Positions 34,457 to 46,461 of a stretch of DNA of 64,000 bases are shown piece by piece. The notes under the pieces were generated by a model. The model saw only the letters and a program-made list of their open reading frames with translations, searched no databases and was not told the DNA's origin. This DNA comes from Neofusicoccum parvum (Eukaryota > Ascomycota > Dothideomycetes > Botryosphaeriales > Botryosphaeriaceae). Each line of letters starts with the position of its first letter. Position 1 is the first letter of the stretch. The DNA lies in contig CP087209.1 of the NCBI GenBank assembly GCA_020912385.1, forward strand, positions 372,001 through 436,000, read 5' to 3'. The position numbers were made by a program, and so were the translations under genes.

Positions 34457-34886
34457 TTTGGGGATTGTGGATTTAGCGGAAGTGAGCGGAGTACTTGCCT
34501 TGGGGTTATATGGGCTGTTTTGTTCGTTTGCGCGATATGTGCTGAATATACATAATGGAGTGGAAACGATGCGAAGGCATAAGGCAGACGAACTGGACGA
34601 TGCAGCGTGTCGGAACTTTACTCGTTTACATAAAGTGCCAATGAAGAAGACACTCTAAACGTCTCAGCTAGACCTAATCTTCGTCATGAAAATGAGCCCA
34701 GTTTCTGAGACGTCATGCAGATTAGATAGTTCTGGGTTGGGAGCTATCATCTACTACTCCTAAGCTGAAAACAAGATACATACATGCAGAATTACCACCA
34801 AATTCAAGCCGAACGTTGCTTTGAAGTGCAACGCTATGGTATCGGTATTTTGGTTACTCTATGTATTACTTTCTGAGCCCTGAAGG
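34457..34886. other. Convergent intergenic spacer
   Basis: About 430 bp between the SnoaL-like gene and the FAD oxidase, which converge. No gene seen. Confidence 0.5.
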
Positions 34887-36903
34887 TCATTCCAGGACAT
34901 CTCCTCCATTGTGGGCCCTGCAGAGCCTTCCATCATGATCGGCCTTCCAGTAGTCACTCCCTACCGCCGTCTGTGCGTAAAACACATGGTTCGGGTCGTA
35001 CTTATTCTTGATTGCCAACAATTTCTCATAATTCAAGCCGTAGAAGGCTTGGTGCCAGTCAGGCTGGTTCGGATCGGCCTGCAAGTACGGCAATCAGAAA
35101 TGCGGCGGCCTCAAACCGCGCACGTCAACTCACCTCATTCATGTAAGCGCCTGCCTGGGGAGCCAGACGTGCAAGCGCCGGCACGCATCTCTGTGTCATC
35201 ACCTCCGCCAGCTCTTTCATGTGGTGAAGATCAGCGCCTTCCGGCCAAGGTCTGCCAGCCTCTGGTCAGCGGGTTGGACCTAGGGGGGAAGAGGGTGCGA
35301 GAATTGTGCGGGGCGTCTTACGTGGACAGAATCACATTCATGGCCGCCTCGCGCCACGCCGGCAAAACTGAATTGCGCACTCTACTGCCGCCCTCCGGCA
35401 GCGAGACGTTGAGCGCCAGCCCGACGAACGTGCATCCCGCATCGGTGATGTGCTGGACCGCGGACTGCAAATCATCGCCGTCCGCTTCGACGACGGAGCG
35501 CGGTACCATCCATCCACCGTACTGACCGTTCTCAACCAACTGTGTCGGATTCGGCTTGATGAGACGCGTCCAGTACTCCAGCCAGTTGGGCGATTCGGTG
35601 ATATTCAGGCTGTACCTGACGCTCTGGTCATCGAGTTCCGTCAGCAGCGGCATGATCAGGTCGATAGCCCCGGTGCCGGAGACGTGCGGCAGTGTCAAGG
35701 GCGTCAGCAGAAATGATGAGTTGGTGATCGCAGCGATGCCCATTCCCCGGCTAGCGGTGATGCGCGGAACGAGCTCGTGGTACTTGCTCACGGCGCGGTG
35801 GAAGGCCTGCGGGTGCTGCGGGTCGAGATCGAAGCTCATCGCGACTCCGGTCAGGGGTAGGTCTGGGTGGAGCTTTATGGTCACCGAGGATGCGATGCCG
35901 TAGGTTCCGCCGCCGCCGCCTGACAGGGCCCAGTAGAGATCGGCGTTGCGCTCCGGGGTGGCGATGTGGAGGCGTCCTGTGCCGTCGACTACTTCCCATT
36001 CCAGCGTGTGGTCCGCGGCAAGGCCGTATAGCGAGCTCAGTGCGGAGTGGCCGCCGCCTGGGTGGTGTAAGCAACGACGGCATCTCCGAGTGTGATCAGG
36101 ATGAAAACACCTTGCAAGTACCCGCCCACTACACCAACAGTGGCGCAGTCACCCCCCACGACAATAGCATTCCTCTGGTGTGCTGCTTCGTACGCCTCTT
36201 CGACCTGAATACCGGCACCGAGCTTGATAGCCGGTCCGGTGTAGTATGCGCTGTTGTAATCCACAAATTGCACGTCCTTCATGTAATGCGTCCACACCGA
36301 GAGCGCGCCTTTCCCCGTAGACTTGCCGAGATAGCTTGCTCAGAGTCAGGGACATCGCAAGTGACTTGGTCGGGGCACTCACTCGTGGCCGGTGTTGTGG
36401 ATGACCAGACGGATGTTCTCTGACTGCGCAAACCGGATGGCTCTGGCGAAATCTGCCGGGCCCGAAGCGTTGACCGAAAATGCAACAGACTGCCCAGGCA
36501 GACACGGCTGCTCCCGTGGGGTGAATGGATCGCAGTCCTTGTTTGCCACGGCAGCCGCCATGATGGACGATGGGTCCTTGTCACTGCAGGCACGTGAGTA
36601 TGTTGGCTGTTGTTTGATGGACTACACCTACTGGAAGGCTGGCTGAGCCCATTGCGTTCGAATGTAAGTGCATGTGGCGTTGTCGTAGATGGGATCGTGG
36701 CAGGCCGCGGCCAGCTGGGGGGCTGACACAAGTCTGCCTCCGACGGAGGCGTTGAACTGCCTCCACTTCTCTGGGCTCGGCCAGCATTCGTCCCCTGGGA
36801 TGCACTTGCATGTGGATGTCCCCGCTGGCTGTGTAGCGCGCGACAGCAGAGGTAAGGCAAATATAAAGACGACTGCCTGTAGCAGGGCTGTAGAGAATGG
36901 CAT
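34887..36903 (-). CDS. Secreted FAD-linked oxidase, berberine-bridge type (PatO-like)
   Basis: Vanillyl-alcohol-oxidase-fold flavoprotein entering the secretory pathway. Six exons (36903-36632, 36583-36383, 36334-36111, 36057-35322, 35251-35134, 35078-34887) join in phase to 580 aa. Signal peptide at residues 1 to about 25 (FSTALLQAVVFIFALPLLS), then a Cys-rich N-terminal stretch (CKCIPGDECWP). FAD domain: LVIHNTGHDYLG, where the His is the usual covalent FAD site, then STGKGALSVWTHYMK, VVGGDCATVGVVGGYLQGGG, and LYWALSGGGGGTYGI. The C-terminal BBE motif is FYGLNYEKLLAIKNKYDPNHVF. PatO of the patulin cluster is in this family and has been assigned, with PatJ, to the gentisyl alcohol to isoepoxydon conversion; the cupin at 11.5 kb would be the PatJ-type partner. 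Family firm, reaction inferred. Confidence 0.88.
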
Positions 36904-38117
36904 GGCGAAGATATCGTCTCGATGCAAACCACCTAACATACTCTACTGATGCCTTATGAACTCTTATTGTAAAGCCTATAGTGACCATTCCATGGCTTGA
37001 TGATTCGGTACATCATCTAAGAATACCAGCAGTAGCGCGGTGGAGCGGGAAGAAGACCGGAGCTCAGCCATAGCCATCCTTGTCTCGGCAAAAGCGGAGG
37101 CTGATAGAATAGCGTTTGTCCGCAAGCCGATTCGGGAGACTCCAAGATTAATTTCCGGGGTTGGCATCATCTCCGTTTCCTCATTCAGCAAGCATAGTCC
37201 GACGGCCTCGCTCTTCAAGCGCGAGTATATATAGAAATAAAATAAACTTATACAAGCTACTCCGGGTGATCCGAAAGGCTGAAATTAACACTTGTTCTGA
37301 GCGCGCCCCAGCGGAAGGTACAGAAGGGGCAGAAGAAAGAAGAGTGCTGACAGGTCAAGCGGGCACCCCGCCAAGAGTGGAGCGAGAATGCGGCGAGGGC
37401 GCAGGGGAACCTCTTTTCTAAGAACTTGTTGCCTAAGGCCAACGTGATGGAGACCCTCGGTTCGAAACCTATTAAACGCCTTGGGGGCTCCGACCGCGAG
37501 GACCTTGTTTAGGCCCGACCTCGAGAATCCGTTAAGGCCTCTCCGAGAGAGCCGATCTAGTGCGCATACAGGAGACTTAGAGGAAGTTCTTTATAGACGT
37601 GATGTTCGCAACCTGATATAATGCGACCGGTCGACTCGATGAGACGGAAACACGTGCAAGCTCTAGGGAAGAGAAAGACAAGCCAGTTTCGACGGTCCCC
37701 AATGACCCTGTTATGGGGAGACCCTTACAGGCAACGCGGAACGGGTACCTGGTGAGTGTAGGGTGTTGCGCCCCTGCACAACATCTAGGCTGCCCGCGGG
37801 GCGTAGTGCGCAGTAGCCATTACTGGCTCCGAGGACCTCACCCCTTCACTGAGCTCTGACCCTCGGTGCACCTGGATGGCAGGCAGGATCACGTCCTGGC
37901 CGAAGAGACTGCTGCATGGCTCGAGAGAACGGATGCGCGTGTCGGTACACATAGAGACGGGACTGTTCGTCTCTAAACCCAACGCTGAAGTAAATGAGAA
38001 TAAACACCCGGGAGGTTGTAGGATAGAATGCCGGCAATGAATGCTTAAAGAGGAGATAGGGATCACTTAGGCAGGAGAGGTTTGGTCCGGCCCTAACTGT
38101 GGAGGCCGCAATGAGAA
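36904..38117. other. Intergenic: FAD oxidase promoter and unidentified sequence
   Basis: Left part is the promoter of the FAD oxidase. 37.2-38.1 kb has no supportable gene. A TTCGAAA word near 37464 resembles a tRNA T-loop but no cloverleaf stems form. Confidence 0.4.
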
Positions 38118-38475
38118 GCGGCTCCGAAAAGGCTTGACTGAGGGCAATTCTCTTCCCGCTTCTGCTCTGCTACCAATTTCTGAGACCAGAACCTGAGCCA
38201 GCCGGTGATTGAGCGACCCAAGAAAATTCAGTGGGTGGCTGGAGCTTCGGGTAAGTTGACATCTCCGTTCGAGCAGAATTGTGCAACAGGAAAACAGCTC
38301 TCCTCAGAGCCTAATCGTTAAGGAGCTACAGGCAGAAACCCCTCGTCACAGAGATCTCTCTGAAACTTAGTATGTACTCCAGCTCACAAAAATTGGCCAG
38401 ACATGGAGATGTTCCAGCTCTCTTGAATTGGTGGGCATGACAACAGTTGCGTGATGCTTAAGCCAAAATTCTCAT
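38118..38475 (-). pseudogene. Decayed internal fragment of the unknown two-domain gene
   Basis: About 280 bp (38118-38400) align without long gaps to 3147-3430 of the unknown gene (second domain). They share stretches such as AAAAGGCTTGAC, ATCTCCGTTCGAGCAGA and AGTATGTACTCCAGCTCA. The next 75 bp (38403-38475) instead match 4404-4490 (first domain), including GGGCATGACAACAGTTG and GTGATGCTTAAGCCAAA. Roughly 970 bp between the two parts are absent, and stops and indels close the frame. The join falls at nearly equivalent points of the two domain copies, so unequal recombination or deletion between the internal repeats would explain it. Confidence 0.8.
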
Positions 38476-38738
38476 GGCGCCGCCTTCTCTTCTACGCATT
38501 GATAGTAAAGATATTGTTGTTTGTCTGAAAATCAGGCGCACTTTTCTTCTCATTATCTCACATATGTTAAAGCCATCCTCAGGAAGCCGAGAAAGAGTAA
38601 CACCATGCATGCATGAGTAATGAGCTTCTAAGTGATGATTCAACGCATCAGCTCCGCAAGACCTTACCTACGCCATCTACCCAAAGGCCCTTCATTGAGA
38701 TACAATTTGCTCTCTGACTGCAATGATACCCTCCAAAA

Positions 38739-39801
38739 CTAGGAACTGATCTCTTCCATCCATTCCGGTACATCCACGTACTTTTTCATTTCTTCGACTG
38801 TCTCCTCCCAAAGCATTTTCTGCAACCGCTTCCCCTCCTGACTTTTCACGAACTCGTCCTCCCTGAACATGAATCGTTAGCAACCAACCTTCAAGCATCT
38901 TGAGACACAGCGCCACTTACTCAACAACATCCATATCCAACAAAAACTTCCCATGACTCTCCTCCCCCACAACCGCCACCGCATTACACCCCACCCACCC
39001 GCCCTCCTCCGCCGTCCTCGCCCTCAACGCCTTCACCACCCCCAACGGCACCCTCATCCACCACGGCAGCACGTCCGTAATCGCCGTATCCACCATCCCA
39101 GGACAAAACATATTAAACACGACCTCCCCCTCCGCCACGCTCCTCCTCGCCGCCCACTCATACATGAACATGACCGCCAACAACTTGCTATCCGGATACC
39201 GCACGAAGCTAAAATTCTCCTCCGCATCCATATACTCAAACAGCTTTGCCTCCGGCACCCTACTCTTCAACCCCGGCACGCCGCTGCGATGCGCACGGCT
39301 CCCAGTCCACGTAACGCGCGCCGGGCCACCCGTCGCCGCCGCGGCCGCGCGCAGCAGCGGCAGCAGCGACAGCAGCAGCAGGACGGGGGCGAGGAAGTTG
39401 ACCATGAGCACCTGCTCGTGCGGGGTGTTTGCGCTGCGGGCGAAGGCGACGGGGCCGATGCCGGCGTTGAGGACGAGGACGTCCAGCGCGGGCAGGGACG
39501 CGCGCGCCTCGGCTGCGAACGCCGCGATGCTGCCCGGGTCGTCCATATCCAGCCGCGCGACGCTGATGGTCGGCGCCGGGTCCAGCGCCGCGATCGCCGG
39601 GTCGGCGAGGAGCGTGGCGCGCGCGGCGGCGCCCTTTTGCGGGTTGCGCACGGCGAGGGTGACGGGCGAGGCGCGGCGGAGGAGGAGCTGGCGCGCGGTT
39701 TCGAGGCCGATGCCGGTGTTGGCGCCGGTGATGATGGCGGTGCGGCCCGAGAGGGTGGGCGAGAGGGGGGGAGCGTGGAGGGTTGGTTGGAAGAATTGCA
39801 T
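38739..39801 (-). CDS. Classical short-chain dehydrogenase/reductase
   Basis: NAD(P)-dependent oxidoreductase, retinol-dehydrogenase-like, cytosolic. Two exons, 39801-38921 and 38862-38739, with a 58-nt intron give 334 aa. Cofactor loop TGANTGIG (about residues 22-29), LVLNAGIG (NAG motif), and active-site YPDSK (Tyr-x3-Lys). The loop CPGMVDTAITD follows, with a C-terminal helix and an acidic tail in exon 2. The ATG at 39801 gives a compact N-terminus; the frame is open further upstream. SDRs of this shape are common in polyketide clusters. Here it is the last gene on the right that could belong to the 6-MSA cluster, so it may supply an alcohol or ketone oxidation. Membership is not proven, since about 1.8 kb with a pseudogene separate it from the FAD oxidase. 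Confidence 0.82.
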
Positions 39802-40537
39802 GGTTTCACGACCGTGTGGTACGCTGTGGTGCAATGTTTCAGAGCTGAAGAATATGCTGTGGAACGCTCCGAGATCGTGGTTCTGGTGATACGAACGCAT
39901 GTTGTCGTACTGCCTGGCGTCGGCTCCCCACGGATAAGCTCCGAGAGAGCGCAAATGACCAACGTCGGACCGCGTCTGACAGTACTTATGCGGAAAAGTA
40001 GATCGAGGCGGGGGCTTCTTACGCCCAAAGCTATGAGGATGTCGTAGGGTAGGCCCTGCAAGTTTACTATGTCGCCAGATACTGATGTTCGTCGCGGGTA
40101 CCTAGCCAACTTTGCCGGAGAGAAAGCTTTCGAATGCAGCCCTACCTCAACAACGGACACTTACTTTGACCTACATCCTCATATTTGGTAAGTACAAGTC
40201 TATGTTACTTCGTTAGATAGACTGCCGTTGAATTGTTGTGCCAGTCCGTTTTTTTCCTTAGCGAAGTTTAATAGGTTTTAGTATCCATAAAATTTATTCA
40301 GGCTTGATGTACGCATAATAGGATCAAACATTTACACGTAATGAGAAGCAATCGCTTTTGGTTGTGGCTTATAATTCTTCCTTCAAGCCCCACTAATAGC
40401 AAGATCGGTGACGACAACTGCGCAGAGATTAAACTGAGAAGAGCATTCGGGAAGTACCAGAAGTTGAACTAAGAAGACATTAAGGTAGGTATTAGAGATT
40501 AAACTAAGAAGAACTGGTGTCCCAATTTGGGCACCAT

Positions 40538-40640
40538 GCTTCTTCCTTGAGGCCCCGCGCATGGCGAGAGCAACAACGAAAAAGAAAGTCAAGTGTTTAA
40601 TGTCCATGAGACGTTTGGTTCCAAAAATTGCCTTGCGGTT
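40538..40640. repeat. Diverged short duplication, copy A
   Basis: Matches copy B at about 42284-42370. Shared words include CTTCTTCCTTG/TTTCTTCCTTGG, CGCGCATGGCGAG, CAACAACGAAAAA/CAGCAACGAAAAAA and GGTTCCAAAAA. On the minus strand a 74-codon frame (40607-40383) begins MDIKHLTFFFVVALAMRG, and copy B reads FFVAELAMRGPPRKK in the same relative frame. Confidence 0.6.
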
Positions 40641-42283
40641 CTCGTCCACTGACCTCCGCGCACCGTCTTTTACCAAGTCCCAACCCAGGCTTTAACTGCC
40701 GGAATGGACTTATAGATGGGCAGCAGCGCAGAGCCATTCGCTGTTGATAACAGCGTATCCTACGTTCGGTTTCAAGGTAGAGTCACGGGTAGAGTGAGAG
40801 TGTCCGAGGGTTGAAGGACCGTTCTCGTGTTCCACCTTCCTTGCGGAAGGCTTTACTCCGAGAGAAGCGCATGAAGAAGAAAAGGTTCTGGAGCAGAGGA
40901 GGAAGGGGTTTATATATGCGAGAGGGATGGGGGCATCACTTGCGAAGCGAGCGGAGCTAAGCCATACTGGGTCGTCTTTGTCAGCGGAGGTCGCTTGCTG
41001 TCACACTGCCTGGCATTTACAAGGCATACCAGCACAAATGCGGAAGGCGCGCTCAGTGAGTGAAGCTGTCACGTTGAAGGCAGCAGTTCAAAGCACCGAG
41101 CGCATAAATGTGCAAGAAGTTATGCAGGCTGTGCAAGACTTCAGTAGCTACCCGTATTCCTGGTGGTCACTAAGGCCCATCTTTGCGCGGTGCGGGTAGG
41201 CGAGCCCTACCAACCATTTTGTAAGCCCATAGCCCGAACACGCCTGGCATTGATCTGACAATATGCTTATCCATTGCAAGCTCACAGGTAGAGGCATGCC
41301 CTTCCCAACACCCGTTCGCTGCATCGGCTTGAAACATGCGCTCCACGGTGATTCACAACGCTCAATGATGCCAGCCTCCACCAGAGCGTGCAGAACGTCT
41401 TTCAGGTACTCTGCTTCGATCAGCGAAAAGAGTAGCAGCAATGATATTATGATATCTTGGATCTTGCGTGCTGGTAGGTGGGGACATGATGGAAAATGAG
41501 ATCTGCGGCGGAAATATTGCGTACGGAATCCGCAGAGGTCTTCCCAATGCTGCTGCTGCTGCTGAAGCTTTCCTTGGCAGTCCATGGACGCGCTCGGTGA
41601 CTTTTAATTATGGACGCGAAACGAGTCAGTGCAGGTGAGAGCCATGGCAGGTTGGCTGACGCGATCATGGGCGAGATGCTGATGGCCCGGCGGAGCCGTA
41701 CCCGAAGAATGAACACCGCTGTTGCCTTCAAGAAGCTGTAACAGGTAATACTCAGCATAACGTCTGGGCCATGGACGCTTCTCACCGCACTGCGAGGTCG
41801 ACGGGCGGCAGGGAACGGTATGGAATGGTAGGCCCGGCATGCCTTCTCCGATCGGCTCGGACGATAGCAGTGGGCATGTTGGACACCCGGGAGGATCTGG
41901 GTCCAGCGGCACAAGCGCTTCGAAGGAGTGTCAACACTATGCAGATGTGAAAGTTTAGCCGCCAGTACACGAGATAAGAGCGAGTGAGCATTGGGATACT
42001 CTACAGCGCCATCAAACCTTGACATGATGGTGGCAGTAGCGAGCCGAAGTGAAGTCCTCAAAAGTGAGGTCCAACACCACAGCTGCTATTGCTTCCCGTG
42101 GTGCGCAGCCGGCACAGATGAAGAAAACAGGGAGTCAACGGTGCGCATGTGGCCTGCAGATCGACGCGCTTCACGCTGCTGGTCGACCCGGTGGGCGAAT
42201 TCAACACCAACAGCAGCCATCGTGAGCACTGAGCACAGAACACTCAACAAGAACGGCGAACGACGGTGAGCAAAATCTGTCAG

Positions 42284-42370
42284 TTTCTTCCTTGGAGGTC
42301 CGCGCATGGCGAGCTCAGCAACGAAAAAAATGATTCAGGTCCCGAAGGACGGTTCCAAAAAGTTTGGCAG
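42284..42370. repeat. Diverged short duplication, copy B
   Basis: Second copy of the element at 40.54 kb, in the same orientation. The peptide-level match (FFV-x2-LAMRG-x2-RKK) suggests descent from a coding or transposon-derived segment rather than chance. Confidence 0.6.
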
Positions 42371-45300
42371 TCTCCAGTTTCCCGGACATCACTCCGCTCC
42401 GCTTCCACAGTGAGCAGCAGAACCGGTACTTATGTGCTTATCCTCGTTGTCCCCGCTTAGAATAATCGTCGCAGTGGCTGTCACCGTTTACACCACGTCG
42501 ACACGCCAGAGCGCGCAGCCGGATGACTAAGGTATGGGCTGTACATGTGGTGTTCGGACTCTCCTCCCGGCTCTGGGGATCAGCCATCGCCGAGGATCGA
42601 TTACCTGCGACCAGGGATGTGGAGCTGGACCGTTGTCAGGTCCGGCTGGGATGGGATGTCGCAGGGTAAGGGCTGCAGGCGCAAAGCAGTGCGCGTAGAC
42701 CATAGCCGCAGGACAAGAGATAAGGCGAGCCGGAGTGCTGTTCAACGGGATGGGCGAAGGAGAGGCTGGTGAGAAAACTGAAGCAACGGATGTGGCGCCA
42801 CACCCGCACTGCCGTACAGAGTACAGCCAGGCTGCCATGTGCATGAAGAAGAAAAGAAGAGGCCAGAGGCCGGCAGGGGAAGAGCGCTTAAATAGATGGC
42901 TCGCTTAAAGTTCGGCTGGAAGGGTTTACGAAAAAACGAGGATAGTGGGCGTGGTGCTGTTGGGGCGGTTCGACCCTGCCGGTTGACTCATATCAGACAT
43001 ATTTCCCGCCGCTGTGCATGGCCAACAACCAGCGACTCCACGTGGCGGAGACAACCGTAACCACTGTTCCTTCTGCGCCAACTCCTAAGGTCCTTGGAGG
43101 CATGCCCGAGAGCCTCGTCCACATCGGCTTCCTCAAGCCCTTCGTCGCACTGCACCACCTGCCCATCCCAGCGCTTCTGTTGACCGGCTTACTGCTCCTC
43201 GAACTTGAAAGTTGGGTGCACCTCAACCAGCGACAGGGAAGCGTCCTTGCCCGGTACGCCCAACCGTATCAGTCGAAACTCTTCTCTTTTGTAAGCGGTG
43301 CAGCTCACAGCGTCACTCCCCATCTCTTCTTGCGTTACTCAGCCATACGGAGCAGCGTTCCCAGATTTCTTCGCCCGTATATCGTCAGATAGCGCCAGGA
43401 GCGGAAGCAATAGACCAGAACCCGAAATCTTTCGCAGCGTACCGTACGGGCTCATTTCCAGTTCCGGTTTCTTCCTCGCTATCGGGTTGATGCGAGTCAT
43501 ACCAGCAGTCCCACATGTCAAAGTCCCAGAGAAAGTGCGACAGCAACATCGGAACGCGAAAAGGCCGCACCACCTGACCGCGAGACGACCGCCCCAACCG
43601 AAGCGCGACAGCGGAAAAAACATTGCAAGGAACGATTCCGTCATCCCCAAGGAGTCAACAGATCTGCACAGGGTCGGGATCCCTGGAAGCGGGTCAAGAG
43701 CAAAGCAAAGCCTACCCGCTGGTGACTATCGCGGCTGCTTCGACGGGCGCCTGCTCTCCCGTTGCCTCTGCACAGGCTGGAGCCAGCCGCTGCGGCGAGG
43801 CGGACACTGGATTTTCAGCCCGAATACATTCCGGATCCTGGCGCGGCTTCTTCTCCTACGACGGTTTGCGAATGAACGGGCTGTCGCCACCAGCGGGCTT
43901 CCGGAGACACGTAGGGACTGCGCGGACCCGAAGCTGCTGTCCTGGATCGAAGGCGGCCGGAAAGTTTCCACATTGATGGCATGGTTGGTCAGGCTGTGGG
44001 TTTGGAGTATCTGTAACGCAGACAGTTGTGGGCATTCCCACCTACATAGAAACAGCACGTACAGGGCTGCCTGTCTGTGCGCCCGCCGCGCAAACTGGGC
44101 TAAGTTCCGACATTCGGCATATGAGCACGAGTGTGCAACACAATGTTCTTGCCCTCCGGTGATGGCTTGCTACGCCGCAATGACAATCTGCTGATAGTCT
44201 TGTACACCTTGCTGAGAGCCATGCTGGATGAAGAATGTGCGAAAACGTCCGTGGAAGACTGGCCAAGGAGCTCAGAGCCTGGGTGTTGTTCGCGTCGTGT
44301 TCTGAGTAGGATAGCCGCGGCGTCGCTTGGAGAGCCACACGTCGGAAGGCCAAATTCGGTGTTCACACGCGCGGCGCGCAAAGAAAGTAAACAAAGCCTA
44401 AAGAGGCGATCCGTTGGCAAAAAAGAACGGACAATGCAGTGACCACAGCTTCAGGCCTAGAAAAACAATGCCGGCCAATGAAGATACGCGTAAATGCGCA
44501 ACCAAGGAGCCAAAGGAGAGAGTCCAGGAATCTAAAAGAGCAAAAACTCTCCCGTGAACTCCTGAGGGCCGCGCCTCCCAAGAGCTTCGAACGGGCGAGA
44601 AAAACCCACAGGCGTCCCACAGGATTTTTGCTACACTAACCACCGCACCAGCCGACTCGAACGGCCCATCGAGGCTGTAGCGTCCTACAACCCGGTGACG
44701 GCGGTCGAATAGTAGTGCTTCGGAGGCCGGGATATATAAAGTAAACAAAGGGCTTCACCTCGTAGCGCAAGCGTTTGCCTGAGGCTCCGTCGTCACACGC
44801 TTCTGGTGTCGGCATCGTCTTCCGGTTTGTCGTTCTCGTCACCGATGGTTTTCGCCGCCGCCGTCATGTTTCTGCCGCCGTCCTTGTCTTCACTCTCACG
44901 ATCGTCGCCACCGTCCCCGTGCCTTCATCTTTACCAGCACGACCACCGTCGTCCACCGTCTCACTTGGAGTCCATCGCCACCAGTACCCCCCACCACCAC
45001 CATATTCCAAGCTCTTTCTTCGTCCACCCGCAAACACACACCACGCATCGATCTCTGCGGCGTTACCACTGCCGCTTTTTGAACCCACTGTCCTGTCTCA
45101 CAGAACTTGAGAAGGTGAGATGGTAAGGCCAAAGCCTGCATGACAGCATTACAGAAAGATAAAGGGGGCATCATGTACGTAGTACTCGGCAAGCGCATAG
45201 CCTGCGTTGCCCACAAAATGAAGAGCATCGTTGGCTTTCTCCTCATTACGCCAGGGGGAAGAACGGACACCGGGAAAGAGCTCCGGACAAACGGGACTTC

Positions 45301-46461
45301 TCACGAATGGCGACGTTACGGGTCATGATTCCGGAGCCGGTAGGACAAAGCAGTGACGGTCGATGAGCTGGACGCAAGTGGGGTCCGAGAAGCAAGACAA
45401 CGGGCGACGGGACCTCTGTATTCGGTAGAGAAAGGGCTTTTCTTTCATCCAAGATAGTTGTAGCCGTCCAAGCAGATAGGCGTGGGCAGAGGAAGCATGA
45501 AAAGCTGCGGCAAACGGGACCACGCGATGGGTTCACGGCTTTCACCTGGCCTCTGCTTGTGCTCCGAGATGGCACGGGTTTATGTACCGGAGGTGAGATG
45601 CGAGTTCATTGCGGGCGGCATCCAGCGTGACACTTCCACGGGTGATCCTAGATGTCCCAGAAACGCTCCATCCCAAGTCATTTCCGGGCGGGGCTATGCA
45701 AAAGCGACGTGAGAGATGCGGATGAGGAGTCGCGGAGGCTCGGGAGGGCTTTGTGCTGGTGAGAGCTGCTCACGATGCCTTACGTGAGCGAGAAGTTTTG
45801 CGCAGTCGAGTCCTGAGGCATCCCAAGAGTTTGAGATGGGCGAAATCCACGGTTGTGGGGTGTGGGTGATTTGTGGCGTCGCAGCAGTGGTAGCGAAGGC
45901 AGCGAGCGAGGTGCTCTCGGGTCGGAGAAACCCGCGCCGCCAAAACCTTCCCTCGCCCTCGTGTTCGCCCGCGTCTTCTTCCCACCACCACCGCCCACCA
46001 CCGTCCCTGCCAGCCCCTCCACGTGCGGATCTGGGCGAGCCGAATCGCGCCAGCAGCCCGGTCGCCGCGCATCTCGGATCTCGATGTTGTGCCTGCGCCG
46101 CCGTTCCGTCCACCGGCCGCCTTCGCGCCGGCGCCGCCAGAGCTGCCAATGTCACACCACTTTCACTTCAAAACGCCGCCCCTCCTCCATGAGTCGCCAC
46201 GGCTCTGCCTGCCGGCTCGACAACAGCCCACCCCAACCTTCACATCCCCCGCATCGCCGAGGATCTTGTCTACAAATCTACTAAAAACCTACCAATCACC
46301 ACATGGAGAACATCCCAGAGCCTATTTCGCGTGAAGCGTGCCAATCTATTTTCCAATTGTTACAAAGACGCTGACAGCAGTACATCGCCGCGCGAGGCCC
46401 CAGCCCCGCCTCCAAATATTTACAGCCAGACACCACCCATCCCGTCCCCATCCCGCGCTCC

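Larger units (their letters stand above)
39802..46461. other. Long gene-poor tract
   Basis: 6.6 kb with only frames of about 60-150 codons overlapping on both strands and no motif, signature or spliced chain I could defend. A pair of diverged short duplications (40.5 and 42.3 kb) is listed separately. C-rich stretches near 45.95-46.05 kb lie downstream of the desaturase gene. Confidence 0.4.

Noticed and set aside
37455..37480. Possible tRNA T-arm (GGTTCGAAACC)
   Set aside because: Flanking bases do not pair into a five-base T-stem and no acceptor or anticodon arm is found.
38953..40047. 364-codon plus frame opposite the SDR
   Set aside because: His/Arg/Pro-rich shadow of the minus-strand dehydrogenase.
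45694..46155. 153-codon minus frame near the desaturase 3' end
   Set aside because: Overlaps equally long frames on the other strand, with no motif or leader.
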